DNA from: Otatea glauca
Lineage: Eukaryota > Streptophyta > Magnoliopsida > Poales > Poaceae
Reading direction: 5' to 3'
NCBI GenBank assembly: GCA_036346275.1
Contig: CM070715.1
Coordinates: 69,241,667 to 69,305,666, forward strand
DNA: 64,000 bases
In this document: positions 11,100-21,543 of the stretch, piece after piece
Layout: each line of letters opens with the position of its first letter
How positions within the stretch are numbered: position 1 is the first letter of the stretch
The notes under the pieces: generated by a model
Told to the model about the DNA's origin: nothing
The model's database searches: none
Seen by the model: only the letters and a program-made list of their open reading frames with translations
Made by a program: the position numbers and the translations under genes

Positions 11100-12328
11100 T
11101 CCATTTCAAGCCTATCTCAAAGGTCAAGAGCTCCCTACCGATGATGCAACAGCCAAGAAAATTGCACGTAAGTCCAAGCTATACGTCTCGGTAGACGGCA
11201 AGCTTTACCGAAAGGGGAGTAACGGAATCTTGATGAAGTGCATCACTCAGGAAGAGGGCAATAAGATATTGCTCAATGTCCATGGAGGCATCTGTGGCAA
11301 CCATGCATCCTATTGTAGTCTAGTCGGAAAGGTTTTCCAGAAGGGGTTCTATTAGCCGACTGCCCTCCAGGATGTGTGCGAGCTGGTGAAAAAGTGCGAG
11401 AGCTGCTAATTTTACGGCAAGCAAAACACCCGACCAGCCCAGGCCCTGCAAACTATTCCTCTTTCTTGGCCTTTCTTTGTCTAGGGTTTGGATATCTTGG
11501 GACCGTTCCCAAGAGCTCAAGGAGGTTACAAGTTCCTATTTGTGGCCATCGACACGTTCACCAAGTGGATCGAAACTGAACCCATCGGGAACATCACCTC
11601 GGAAGTGGCTAAGAAGTTTATGAGGAGCATTGTTACTCGATTCGGCATCCCTAATCGAGTAATCACAGAAAACGATAGCCAATTTCAAGAGCAATGCTTT
11701 CATAGTCTTTTGTGAAGAATTGGGTATCAAACTTTGCTTCGCTTCTGTAGCTCACCCTCAGAGTAACAGTCAAGTAGAACGTGCAAATGGCATAATCCTG
11801 CAGGGGATCAAGACCCACGTGTTCGACAAGCTCAAGGCTTACTCAACCCGATAGGCAAAAGACCTCCCCTTGGTGTTGTGGGATGTTCGTACGTCGACTA
11901 GTCGAGCCACTGGTGAAACACCGTTTTTCTTGGTCTACATAGCAGAAGCGGTGCTTCTGACTGAGTTAGCATTTAGGTCACCTCGTGTGGACAACTACTC
12001 AGAAGAGGAACAAGAGCAAGTGCGAACAGATGATGTAAATCTACTTGAGGAGTACAGGGATCGAGCATCCATTCGAGCAGCCAAGTATCAGCAAGCCTTA
12101 CGCAGATATCATGGTTAGAGAGTCCAAGAGAGAGCGCTCACTGTCGGAGACTTAGTACTACGGAAGGTGCAGAAGCAAGACAACCGTAATAAGCTATCAC
12201 CTAAATGGGAAGGTCCCTACATGGTGGTCGAAGTGACTCGACCTGGATCAGTACGACTACCGACATCGGAAGGAACGATGCTTGACAATTCATGGAACAT
12301 CGATCAACTGAGAAGATTTCATACATGA
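11100..12328 (+). pseudogene. pol: Integrase region of the Tat-like element
   Basis: Integrase inserts the cDNA into the genome. The zinc-binding HHCC region is at about 11,280-11,410 (HGGICGNHAS, then CESC). The catalytic core follows: DILGPFPRAQGGYKFLFV carries the first Asp, IVTRFGIPNRVITENDSQF the second, and the Glu lies in NSQVERANGI at about 11,770. The C-terminal part (KLSPKWEGPYMVVEVTRPGS) ends at a TGA at 12,326-12,328. Premature stops at about 11,353, 11,407, 11,482, 11,851 and 12,116 and a frameshift near 11,700 disable it. Confidence 0.87.
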
Positions 12329-12482
12329 AAAAGAAGAAAATTGTGCATCACAACCAAAATTCAGGTAAGTACGGTTTCATTAAAATTTTAGTAACAAAAG
12401 TTATCCTATTACATGTGAGGCGGGTACTCTACTACTACTTGTCCTTGGAGGCATCACGTCGCCTCCCCTGCATCCACAGGGA

Positions 12483-12956
12483 CTAGAAAAGGTTGGTCCT
12501 CGGGATGGGCCTGTGCCCCCTGTACGAACTTGAGGAGGACGCGAAGACCCGATCGCCTATCGGTGGAGGAGGCGACCTCTTCGTCGTCAAAAGCCTCCGA
12601 GCATCAGGATGGCTTGGAGGGCAAGCAAGCATCGGCCTCATGAAGCTGTTTTGAGCTTCACTTCTTTCTCTGGCGTCGGCGGCTTCACCTTCTTCTCCTC
12701 GTGTGCTGGCGGTGGCATCTGCTCCCGCGAAGAAAGCAGGGGTGGCATCATCTTCTTCGACGGCAACGTTCAGCTTGCTTGTCACCTCTTCTTTCTCCTC
12801 CAACCAAACTTCCCTCCCGATAGCTGCCCAGTCGATCTCCTCCTCCTCATCGGAGGAGATGATGATCCTCCCCGGAGAAACTATGGCTAGCGGCGTAGGG
12901 GGAGGGAACTCTCCAAGCATGATCACAGACGGGGACGATGGTGGAGTGGAGGCCAT
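12483..12956 (-). CDS. Antisense reading frame of the Tat-like element (Ser/Pro/Glu-rich, 157 residues)
   Basis: An uninterrupted frame runs on the opposite strand to gag-pol. It starts MASTPPSSPSV, contains an acidic patch (SSDEEEEIDW) and a Glu-rich middle, and ends RGHRPIPRTNLF. I recognise no domain. Antisense frames between pol and the 3' LTR are known from Tat-lineage elements such as Grande and Retand. A TATA box lies about 75 bp upstream of its ATG, which supports independent antisense transcription. It remains open in an element whose gag and pol are full of stops. It could still be chance coding in GC-rich DNA. Confidence 0.55.
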   Translation of the reverse strand: MASTPPSSPSVIMLGEFPPPTPLAIVSPGRIIISSDEEEEIDWAAIGREVWLEEKEEVTSKLNVAVEEDDATPAFFAGADATASTRGEEGEAADARERSEAQNSFMRPMLACPPSHPDARRLLTTKRSPPPPIGDRVFASSSSSYRGHRPIPRTNLF

Positions 12957-13028
12957 TGAAGATCTAAAGTGTCATGAGCAAGAGGGCAAGAAAGAAGATG
13001 AGTTATGACATATGACTACGAGTCCCAT

Positions 13029-13038
13029 CTATTTATAG
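13029..13038 (-). promoter_or_regulatory. TATA box for antisense transcription inside the gypsy element
   Basis: The minus strand reads CTATAAATAG, the plant TATA consensus, placed 73-82 bp upstream of the ATG at 12,956. It is followed by a short leader without an upstream ATG that I could see. Function is inferred from position. Confidence 0.6.
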
Positions 13039-13279
13039 CTCTGGGAACGAGTCAGACTGCGGCAATGAATCCATTTAAATTCGCGTCGATCCCAATCCAC
13101 GAGGCGTCTGTTGCATTTCCACAAGTTCTTTATGATGTGCCACGTGGAAGTTGAAGGGGCGCGAAAACTGTAAAAAAATTCAATCATTGCAATGGAGTGA
13201 TATTGTTCACCTACTCTGACCGTTTGGATTTTTTCTGGGCCTCACCAAAATGCTCGGAGGCTCATACGCCCGAGTATTT

Positions 13280-13720
13280 GGTTGAGGGCTTTTATTACTG
13301 ATGCTTACGCTTTGCTCTCTTCTCAATGCATCAAACGAGCAGAAAGTCGGGGGCTACATCATGCACTTTTCGACGCATATGCTCTACCATCTAATCGATG
13401 GACTCATCGAGTAGAGGGTCGGGCGCTACATCGCTCGATCTTTTTCTTTACCTACCTGGCTTCACTCTCAGGTCGATATATCTACCGAATAAGGGGTTGA
13501 AGTCGCAACAGGTATCTATGATGCTAATGCTTCCTCTTTTCTACTCGATCCAGCTATCAGGTAAAGAGTCAGGTGTTACATCACAATGTTGTGCTTACCT
13601 TACTCTACTCTCTACTCGATGACATATCATCGAGTAAGGAGTCAGGTGCTACAGATAACTCTGTACATTTGTTCTATTTTTTGGTCGATACTACTATCGG
13701 GCGGAGCGCTGTAGGCATAA
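13280..13720 (+). repeat. Degenerate tandem repeats in the 3' region of the Tat-like element
   Basis: Blocks recur about every 70-75 bp, each with a core like GAGTCAGGTGCTACA or AGTCGGGGGCTACAT (about 13,350, 13,418, 13,492, 13,569, 13,638, 13,697), often with the palindromic TACTCGAT...ATCGAGTA upstream. The core resembles the polypurine-tract border GTTTGGGGGCTACTG at 17,091-17,104. Tandem repeats in this region are known for Tat elements. Confidence 0.6.
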
Positions 13721-13739
13721 TTTATTTATTTATTTTATA

Positions 13740-14290
13740 TGCAATTTTTTGCACGCATTTACTTGACCAAATATTTAGCATGTTAGTAAACAAAACCAAA
13801 GGGTGGCCATGCCTGAACCCGACGACGAGCGATTCTATCCTGCGCGCATACGAGCACTAGATTGTCAGACATCTAAAGCTCAGCAGTTGGCAGGAGATGA
13901 GGCCTCTAGTCGATTCTACATGCGCTCCTCAACAAGTTCATGTTCGCTACAAAGTTTAAGCTGGGTGGTCAATAAAGCCTAGCAAAAATCATGTAGCTTC
14001 ACTCCAATTTATATAGCATTTATGTTATATATGGCCTCTCCGAGTCTACGCTCAGGGGCTAAGTCATTTAATGAAGTTTTTCTAGCCCTGTGTGCATATA
14101 CGATCAAGGTTGTGCATGGCTACGAAATACTTATCAAGGGTCTATGGCTGCTAAGGTCAGATTTGCATCTACTTGAGCTACTTTATTCCATCGACAAGGG
14201 AATAGCAGGCAGAGCGCAATAGACAAGTAAATTAATTAGTACTATCATTAAAGACCGCAGTAACAAAAAAGGTTCAAACATTACATAAGC
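13740..14290 (+). other. Non-coding part of the gypsy 3' region
   Basis: No gene seen. The sequence is spacer between the tandem repeats and the end of the long antisense frame; it includes one more repeat-like core (CTCAGGGGCTAAGTC at about 14,051). Confidence 0.5.
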
Positions 14291-14294
14291 ATGT

Positions 14295-16671
14295 TCAGGT
14301 AGCAGGACCCTGGCTGGCACTATCACTACTATTGGTTAGAGACAGCTCTAACTGGGCTACAAACCTCTCAGCAAGGTCTCCGAAGGACTCAATGTGGTCG
14401 GCAGCCTCGCTCGCCCCACACGCAAATCCTTCTTCTAATATCGAGAAGTCTAGGTCTGGATGGTGGCTCTTTACCATGCCGAGCATGTAGGAAGTTGCCA
14501 GATGCGCCGATGAGGTCATGTGCTCGATTGTCTCCGACTGCAAAATGGCAAGTGCCGCATCCATTGCAGCCTTTTCGACCTCGACCATTTTCTTGCTAGC
14601 CTCTGCCTTGTCTTGGCTGACCTTGACCTTGAGCAACAAGAATCGATCGGCAATGACCTTCGCCTTATACGCTTCTCGCCTCTGCTTGTGTAGCTTTTAG
14701 ATTGGCCCTGAGTGCCTCCAGTTCGGCATCTTTCATCTTGAGCACTTGTTGGTTGCAGCCATAAGCCACTCTGTTTGTTGATATGCTTGCTCACAGAAAG
14801 CTTCGACTTTGAGCAGGGTATCCGCAGCACGCTATGGAAATAAGCCAAAAAGTGTCAAAAGCAAAACAAAAGAATGGAGCAGAACACAAGAAAGAGTTGT
14901 TCATAGTCACATAACCGAATCTGGGGTTTCATGACGGACCAGTACTTCGGAGGCGAGTACAAAGCCGGAGGAGGTGGAGCCGTTGCTGCAGCAGAATCAC
15001 TGGCACGCTCGACAGAAGCTGTCGGAGAGAAAGCTGCGATGATGGTGGGCGTGTCGAGAGATGATAAGGCAGCTGCGACGATGTTATCGGCAGCACCGCT
15101 GGGTGCACCCTTCATGCAGGAGATTCTTTACTTGACACCTCCGACGAGAAAAAGGAATCGTGAAGGGTAAGAAGAGGTAACTTACTTCGCCACACAAATC
15201 TTCGCTTGTACATTCTTCCTCTGCATGGTTGTTTTCACCAGGACTGGTCTAGTCCTGACAGCTGGCTTCTCGATCAGCGCATCAGCCCTCCAAGCAGCCC
15301 CTGGTCGTCCAACATCTGTTGGATTACATCAGAAGCAATCTCATAACATCCAAGCGAGCGATTGAATTTCACCTGGTCGAATGGTCTCGATGACAAGGTC
15401 AGAGGCCATTTGGTTGGTCGTCGGGACACTAGAGATACCGACCTCCTTGCTCAAGGGGACTCGGTAGCCTCTTGCTCCAGAGTTGTCTCACCTTCGCTTG
15501 GGTTGATGATAGGCGCTGGATCAACCAAGGGAGGAACGATGTCGGCAAGGACAGAGCCCGATGCTTGATCATCATCTTAGATCGGCTCGTCATCCTCCAG
15601 GCTGATGACTCTCTCAATCGGTGCGCTTTCATCATCAAGTTTAGCTTCCTGAGGAGATGCTGGGTTAAGGTGGATGACAGATGCACAAACGATGCATTAC
15701 AAGCCACAATGCAGTACTCAGCTCCGGTTGAGGATTGGCGAGCGAATACGCCTCGATGCCGCAAGCACCAAGTTTTGAACATTGGAACATCTTGCTCAAC
15801 CTGGAGATGTCCGAGTCCGACAGATCTGGCAAACAATGAGTTAGCTCACCACTCATCGACTAAAGAAAAAAAGAACACAGTATTACAAATACTTACTTCC
15901 AGGATTATCCCTGGTGGCATCATCGACTCCAGAATAGTCCCAAGCCAAGTGGTCCCGTCACTTCAGCGGACTCAATCGACACGTGATAAAATCTCTGGCT
16001 ATATGCCACCCAGTCAAACCAATCTTCTTCAACTCCTTAATCTTCCGGATGTAATGGGCATTGCGAGAGGTCGAAGGAGGGACTTTCGTCCAAAGGTCAA
16101 TCGAATTGGGGAGGAGTGGTTGATAAGCCAGAGGTCAGTTCACGGTGGCTGAAGAGGTGATGTAAAACCACCGCTTCTTCTAGTCTGACTGACAGGAAGA
16201 GGTTACGGGGACAGGAATATACAAACTCGACACACCGCTGCGGAGGTGGAAACCGGCACCCCTAACAGCATCATTTTTGGTCGCCCTTTTCAGATTGTAA
16301 AAATGGCGAAAAAGATTGAGGCTGGGTTTGATACTTAGAAAAGCCTCACAAAGATGCACAAACACGCTGAGCATGGTAATCGAATTGGGGCTCAGGTGAA
16401 AAAGTTGGATCTTGTAGAAGTCAAGAACCAAGAGCAAGAACAGAGAAGGGGGAAAAACTGAGTCCGCAGTGGACGAAGGCCTCGAACACAATGTCTCATC
16501 CTCATTCTCGGGCGTAGGATACAGCTCACCTTGTGACGGCCTCCAATGGAAATATTCTCATGGAGGAATGAAGCCGTCCTTCTCCAGCTCAGCAAAGCGC
16601 TTCTCCATCATTTTGAGTCTATTCTCTGGTGGCAGAGCAACTCCGGCGCTAGTTGAAGGATTGGATGCCAT
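14295..16671 (-). pseudogene. Antisense gene of the Tat-like element (gypsy-type transposon protein domain)
   Basis: Runs opposite to pol. The likely start is the ATG at 16,671 (MASNPSTSAGVALPPENRLK). After a TGA near 16,558 the protein continues with LYPTPENEDET, then a segment rich in aromatic residues (LLVLDFYKIQLFHLSPNSI, SVFVHLCEAFLSIKPSLNLF) that matches the pattern of the 'putative gypsy type transposon' domain (PF04195-like) found in grass antisense frames. The C-terminal part (14,639-14,295) is helical and Ala/Glu-rich (KVEVEKAA-like) and ends in a Ser/Gln tail. Several stops and frameshifts occur in between (15.2-16.2 kb). A TTATAAAT box at about 16,694-16,703 lies just upstream of the ATG. 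The function of such proteins is not known. Confidence 0.65.
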
Positions 16672-17087
16672 TGAGAGCCAAAATCTTTTCAGGGAATTTA
16701 TAAGCCAAAATATTTTCTCCAAGCGAACGTTTCTGTTTTTGTGCATGACGCCTTGGTCGACGAGAAAGGCGGAATGATGGCGTTGCACCCATCTTGGCAT
16801 TGCAGACAATAGCAATAAATGCTTAACTGCCTAACGTTTAGATTTTTTGAATTTTTTCAACTCTGCTCAGAATCGAGTCGATGAGCCAACATCGAGTAAC
16901 TTTTGGCCAACCTAAGAACTTGAGTTGGGCTGATGGCAGGGTGCTCGACACAGCAACATCCCTACTCGATACTTAGCGATTCCCAATCTACTCGAATCAT
17001 TCTACCACAAGCCGACAGGGCGTTACTCGACCAAGTCTGGGCCTGGCAGTAATCGACCAAGCGCTTGAACGGACCCTCCATTGAACA

Positions 17088-17102
17088 GAGTTTGGGGGCT
17101 AC
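17088..17102 (+). promoter_or_regulatory. Polypurine tract of the gypsy element
   Basis: AGAGTTTGGGGGCTAC abuts the TG start of the 3' LTR at 17,103. It primes plus-strand synthesis in this class of element. Confidence 0.75.
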
Positions 17103-17739
17103 TGTCGAATATCTAAATATGGGGTATGAGCACGTGCAAGATACGTGAAGGATATTTCCTAATGACGTACAGAGACTCCGGATATCACAGGCTCGATCCT
17201 ACAGGATAAGATATATGCGGAGGGGATATTTTCAGACTAGGAAAGACTTGATCGCTTTCCCATTACAAGGAAACCGACTCAAGTACGCCTGGTACCCAGG
17301 GAAGTTTGGATATGCTATGAAGATCACGCGACGATGGACTCCTCATCGGATACGATCCGGTACTCCAAACTGACTACGACTCAACTTGGGGCAAGGCTAT
17401 CTCGACTATAAAAGAGGACGAAGGGGGGACGAAAAAGAGGGAGAAAAAAAAGGAAGACTTGTTAGAGCCTTTGCGCAGAGCAACCAGGAGCCGACAACCC
17501 GCGCTTCGTCAACCTCCAACCCTAGCTTAGCCTTAGTCTAAATTCAATTTTCCTTGTAACTAAGGCTAGACACATTGCTCTGTATTACATACATCATATA
17601 CACATATCATCCACATAGGAAGTAGGGTATTACTTCGTTAGAGGGCCTGAACCTGTCTACATCATGCACCTCTGATTTTGTGCTTGACTTTGCTAAACCG
17701 AAGGTACCCTATGTTATAAGTTTATTATCAATTTCTACA
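17103..17739 (+). repeat. 3' LTR of the Tat-like gypsy element
   Basis: Starts TGTCGAATATC and ends ATTTCTACA, followed by the duplication AGCTC. It aligns with 3,767-4,402 with about 9% mismatches, mostly transitions. A TATA box (CTATAAAAGAG) sits at about 17,405. Confidence 0.93.
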
Positions 17740-17993
17740 AGCTCCAACTTTGATGGTTTGTGATTAGGAATTGTGAGTAATTGTATTAGTTCTCATGGTT
17801 GGTTTGTATGTTAACGTCTCATTATTGTTGCTATCTAACAAAGATTTTCTTTTCTGCCTATCAGATAAGCCGCCCTTCCCTTTTTCGCCACAGTGGAGCT
17901 TCCTAGCATGCTTTGTGAAACAATTGATGCATTATTACTTTTGTTTGATGTCATAGTATTTGATAGAAGATCTTTTTTGTATTTCATGATATA

Positions 17994-18364
17994 GGATGAC
18001 ATATCAGAAGAAGTTTTTACAAGAAAAATTTACCGAACTGATTACTTCGACAAGAGTGGACGGAGTATTCTAGTCATGAGACTTGGATGCCAGGTTTGAT
18101 GACGCTCTTTTCCCTTTTATCAAAATGCGTATATATAGTTTCTATGTACATTAGACTATCATTCTAATTTTGTTACCTCATTTTTAGAATACCAAGAAGG
18201 CCAAGGGGCAGCTCAAATATTTGGTATATTATATGGAGAATGCAATTCTAAATCTGCCACATAGCCAGGATAGATGGTTTGGCTCATTGATTTTGCTGGC
18301 TTCACCTTAGCTAACATATCACTTCAGGTTACAAAGCTGACAGCAGATGTCCTACAAGGTCATG
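17994..18364 (+). pseudogene. CRAL-TRIO (Sec14-like phosphatidylinositol transfer protein) gene fragment
   Basis: Two exons of a lipid-binding CRAL-TRIO protein are readable. Exon one (17,994-18,095) encodes KIYRTDYFDKSGRSILVMR and is bordered by AG before and GT after. Exon two (about 18,188-18,364) encodes GQLKYLVYYMENAILNLP, then, after a 1-bp deletion near 18,273, MVWLIDFAGF and LANISLQVTKLTADVLQG. Sec14-like proteins move phosphoinositides between membranes. Only the middle of the domain remains: the reading frame runs into a stop at about 18,368 where sequence becomes LTR-like, and nothing upstream of 17,994 is recognisable. Intron-exon structure is retained, so it is not a processed copy. 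It may be host debris or cargo of the outer CACTA element. Confidence 0.8.
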
Positions 18365-18374
18365 CATAAATTTA

Positions 18375-20183
18375 AGAGACAAAATAGCAATTTTGTGAAA
18401 TCAGGTGTAACATGGTCAAAGCACAACTTGCCTTGGAGTAGGTGCTGATCTTGCTCTGAGTTTGGGTCTTGAAGCGACGAATCTTCCTCCGGATCACCGA
18501 GCAGTTCAACGTCTACGTGAAACGATTCCAAAATGGCAAATAAACACCAAAACAGAGAGCAGAAAAACTACAAAAATAAAATAAAATTCACCAATAAATA
18601 TATCTTGATTTTACAAATTTTTAGAAATTTGAAAAACTCAAATCCGAGTTAAAATGCAAAAGATATGGTCTTTTGAAGTTTGAATAAATACTGAAAATAC
18701 AGAAATTAGAATTTCCGATTTTCCCGAATTATTTTTATACAGAAAACTTGTTTTATTGCGCAAGCGACACGTGGACCAATAACTGGCTAACACGTCCCTC
18801 GGCGCACAGACCCGGTCCACGAACCTCCTTTGGTCCACCGTGAACCCGTCGCATGATGCTTCGGTTTCCGCACCGACACGAGTCACGCATCCGTGCGGCG
18901 ATCCGACGGCCACCGATCTGTGCCCACGCGGCACTGACTCGACAGTCAGATCTAGATCCAACGGCTACAGATACTCGAGCACCTTACCACGCTTACCGAG
19001 ACGTGGCGCGATCTCTACCGCTCATCTTGGATCGGACGACTACCCTTACCCGAGGCGTATACTGATGCCGATGCAGACGTGGCACGATCGCAACGGTTCG
19101 ACGAAGATCCGACGGTCAACGAAGCTTCGAGGCGAAGATGTTGGCGCGGCGGCGTAGCTTCACCGGAGCGGAGGAAGAAGACGAGCCCGACGGCGATCCA
19201 GGCAACTCTGGCGACGAAGAAGTGGCAGCTCCGGCGCGGCTTGACGCGACGAGTTCCAATCTGGAACCGGTGCGACGGAAGGCGACTCGACGGCATCAGA
19301 AAACAAAGAAAACATCCGACGGTGCCTTCAGGAATTACGGCGAGCTCTAGCACACAGGCGACGGCGGCTAGGGCTTTGGCTGCGCTTGGAGATGGCGAAC
19401 CTCGGGGTGCAGTCCGCGCCTTAAATAGCCTCGGCATGCGCACAAAAATGGAAATCCTAAGTCACGCGGTGGCGACGGCAAGTCGGCGTCGGATTCGAAA
19501 ATCGAATCGGAGACGAAGAGCGAGGACCATCCGATCTGCGATGAATGGCTGCGATCACTTTCGAAACGATACGATCCGATCCACTCTTTCCAAAATCAAC
19601 GGATGCGATCGGATCTTACTTAAAATAACGCAACACGATCTCAACCGCACGATTTTGATCCAACGGTTCGCAGGCGCTAGGGTTTCCCGACTTCATCTTC
19701 AAATCTCGAGCGCTCCTTCGCGATCCAACGGCTGACGCAGCGCTGATGACGTGGCTTGATGAAGACCGCGCGATGAAGATCTAACGGCTAGCGGCCAAGA
19801 TCTTTGCGGGAACACGGATGACTCGGCCGCTGCGATGGGCAGCAGACAAATGTTGGGCTTCGCCGATCTTCGCTCAATCGAATTTTCTAAAGCTTTTTGA
19901 TTTAAAATAATTCCCAAAATTGGATTAATTTATTTAAGGCAATTAAAATATCAGTAAAATCCCTAGAAAAAATCTCATAAATACTTTGAGACATTCTGAG
20001 CTCAAATAAAATATTTTGGGCAAAACTTTATTTTAACTTTGCAAACAATTAAATAGTTTTCTCAAAGAGGCTAAATACTTAATTTTCAAAATAAATTCCA
20101 ATAAATCCAGAAAAATCCAAATAAATCACACATTGCACAAATGACAATAAAATAACACTTAAGGCAAAAATTGAGATGTTACA
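18375..20183 (-). mobile_element. Truncated Tekay/Del-like gypsy LTR
   Basis: The right edge (TTGAGATGTTACA on the plus strand) is the TGTAACATC start of a minus-oriented LTR. From about 18,385 the sequence aligns with the second half of the solo LTR at 21,893-25,032: for example GGTCAAAGCACAACTTGCCT here and GATCAAAGCACAACTTGCCT at 23,451, and the CTTCCTCCG...CAACGTCTACG block. The other part of the LTR is missing and the left edge abuts the CRAL-TRIO fragment. No TSD is visible. A GC-rich part at 18.8-19.8 kb gives long but meaningless open frames on both strands. Confidence 0.75.
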
Positions 20184-20465
20184 ATTGTACTATGTTGTTA
20201 GATGGTGCATATCTATCTAAAGTGAAGGAGCCTAGGCATGCTAAAGTGAAACATAACAATTTTTACTCTTAAGATTCTTGCAAATGCAGATTTAGTTTTT
20301 TTTATCGTATTAAACTTTGTTCAAATTGCACCTATTTTCACTTGGCATATTAAATCTGAAACTTTTATAATTTTTGGTGTTAGGCATGATAAACTTGTAA
20401 ATTGCAATTGTTTACTGTCAATCAAGATTCAAGAATGAATTCAGATTGCTTTTAATAACTGGAAC
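20184..20465. other. AT-rich spacer, no gene seen
   Basis: Between the truncated LTR and the outer CACTA end. No reading frame or repeat that I recognise. Confidence 0.5.
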
Positions 20466-20469
20466 TAGA

Positions 20470-20648
20470 AGTTTCTGTGATGAGCACTCATCATAGACAA
20501 TGCACATCACAGACGATTCAAAAACCATATGTAAAAAGATAAACTAGAACCATCTGTGATGAGTCTCATCATAGACACACGGTTACAGACGGTTCAAAAA
20601 ACCGTCTGTGATAACGATTTTGAACAGTCTGTGATGTTATAATGTGTA
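20470..20648. mobile_element. Subterminal end of an older, outer CACTA element
   Basis: Carries motifs such as ACAGACGGTT and AACCGTCTGTGAT in inverted pairs, as in CACTA subterminal regions, but lies outside the left terminus of the complete CACTA at 20,649. It ends ...AATGTGTA. On the far side of the complete element the sequence after the TSD is GTAGTG. Removing the inner element and one GTA copy restores ...TGTGTAGTAGTG, the complement of a CACTACTACACA terminus. So the remaining few bases of this outer end are at 32,693-32,698. Confidence 0.7.
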
Positions 20649-21010
20649 CACTACTACAAAATGTGTTATATTAGACACATCATTACTGACTGTTTTTTAC
20701 GAAAATCGTCTCTGATGTGTCTGAGGCACATCCCAGACGGTTTGTGGATGAAACCGTCTGCTATATTGGATCATTACAGACGGTTTCATCCACAAACCGT
20801 CTGTGAAGTTATTGCTTTCATCACAGACAGTTTATGGTTGGAACCATCTGCGATGTAGCATACATCTCAGACAGTTCCAACCACAAACCATCTGTGATGA
20901 AAGTAAGAACTTCACAGACGGTTTTTGGATGAAATCGTATGTGATTATCACCATATCATAGACGTTTTTATCCACAAACCATCTGTGAATCGTTCAGAGC
21001 AAACATTGAA
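20649..21010. repeat. Left subterminal repeats of the CACTA element
   Basis: About ten copies of CAGACGGTT or its complement AACCGTCTG, with variants, in head-to-head pairs that form long hairpins such as CAGACGGTTTGTGGATGAAA followed by CCGTCTG. In CACTA elements such repeats bind the transposition proteins. Confidence 0.88.
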
Positions 21011-21050
21011 AACATCATGCTACAAATATATATATATAGGACGCCGAAAT

Positions 21051-21441
21051 GGGGCACCATGGAGCCAAGGCTCCACGATTTCAAATGCATGGATTCAAGC
21101 TAAATTCAGGTATATTTTTCAAAAATTTTAGTTTTAGGGTATATACCCATCTATAACAATTCAAATGAAACACATACCTTTGAAAAAATATACTCGAATT
21201 CAAAGATTTTAAACTAATTTAGATTGCATGCTTTGCTGATTTATATATATAATCAGCACATACCTACAAACAAACTATCATCAAAAAAGGAAACTCTAGT
21301 TTAAATTTTAGTTCAAACTTGTTTGAACTAGTTAGTAAACTAGTTAAACTCAACATCCTAAAAAATTCAAAAAATTAAACGTACAGTACATAGGAGAATA
21401 TACCCATTTTGTGTCATGGAGCCCAGGCTCCATGGTGCCCC
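21051..21441. mobile_element. MITE-like element with 25-bp terminal inverted repeats
   Basis: Begins GGGGCACCATGGAGCC followed by AAGGCTCCA; the far end is TGGAGCCCAGG followed by CTCCATGGTGCCCC. The two 25-bp ends are inverted copies with two mismatches, and each end is itself a near-palindrome (GGAGCC...GGCTCC). The interior is AT-rich and non-coding. Flanks are TA-rich (TATATATATA on both sides), so a TSD cannot be resolved; TA is possible. Confidence 0.7.
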
Positions 21442-21543
21442 AAGTAATTATACTATATATATATAAGCATAAACAGAGTGCTATGTACAAAAGTTTCCCA
21501 CCAAAATACTATTGTGAAATACAACTTAGTCGCTAGCCTACAT

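Larger units (their letters stand above)
3767..17739 (+). mobile_element. Tat-lineage Ty3/gypsy LTR retrotransposon, full length but decayed
   Basis: Two LTRs of 636 and 637 bp in direct orientation bound a 12.7 kb interior. The 5-bp target duplication AGCTC is perfect (3,762-3,766 and 17,740-17,744). By eye I count about 55-60 mismatches between the LTRs (about 91% identity), so the insertion is not recent. Order is LTR, primer site, gag, protease, RT, RNase H, a second RNase H, integrase, a long 3' region with antisense frames, polypurine tract, LTR. Two RNase H modules, a DGGS protease and antisense genes before the 3' LTR are features of the Tat (RIRE2/Retand/Grande-like) lineage. Many stops and frameshifts make it non-autonomous now. 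A copia solo LTR interrupts pol. Confidence 0.93.

Noticed and set aside
15472..16152. A 226-residue plus-strand frame in the gypsy 3' region
   Set aside because: It overlaps the antisense gene whose minus-strand translation has domain-like features; the plus-strand product has none.
18638..19735. Long overlapping frames on both strands (up to 218 residues)
   Set aside because: They lie in the GC-rich part of a Tekay-like LTR, have no domain, and equivalent frames occur in the related LTR at 24.0-24.7 kb without sequence conservation as protein.
20649..21010. Regular short repeats that could be mistaken for a CRISPR array
   Set aside because: Repeats are imperfect, inverted and irregularly spaced, and they lie next to CACTA termini in a plant genome.
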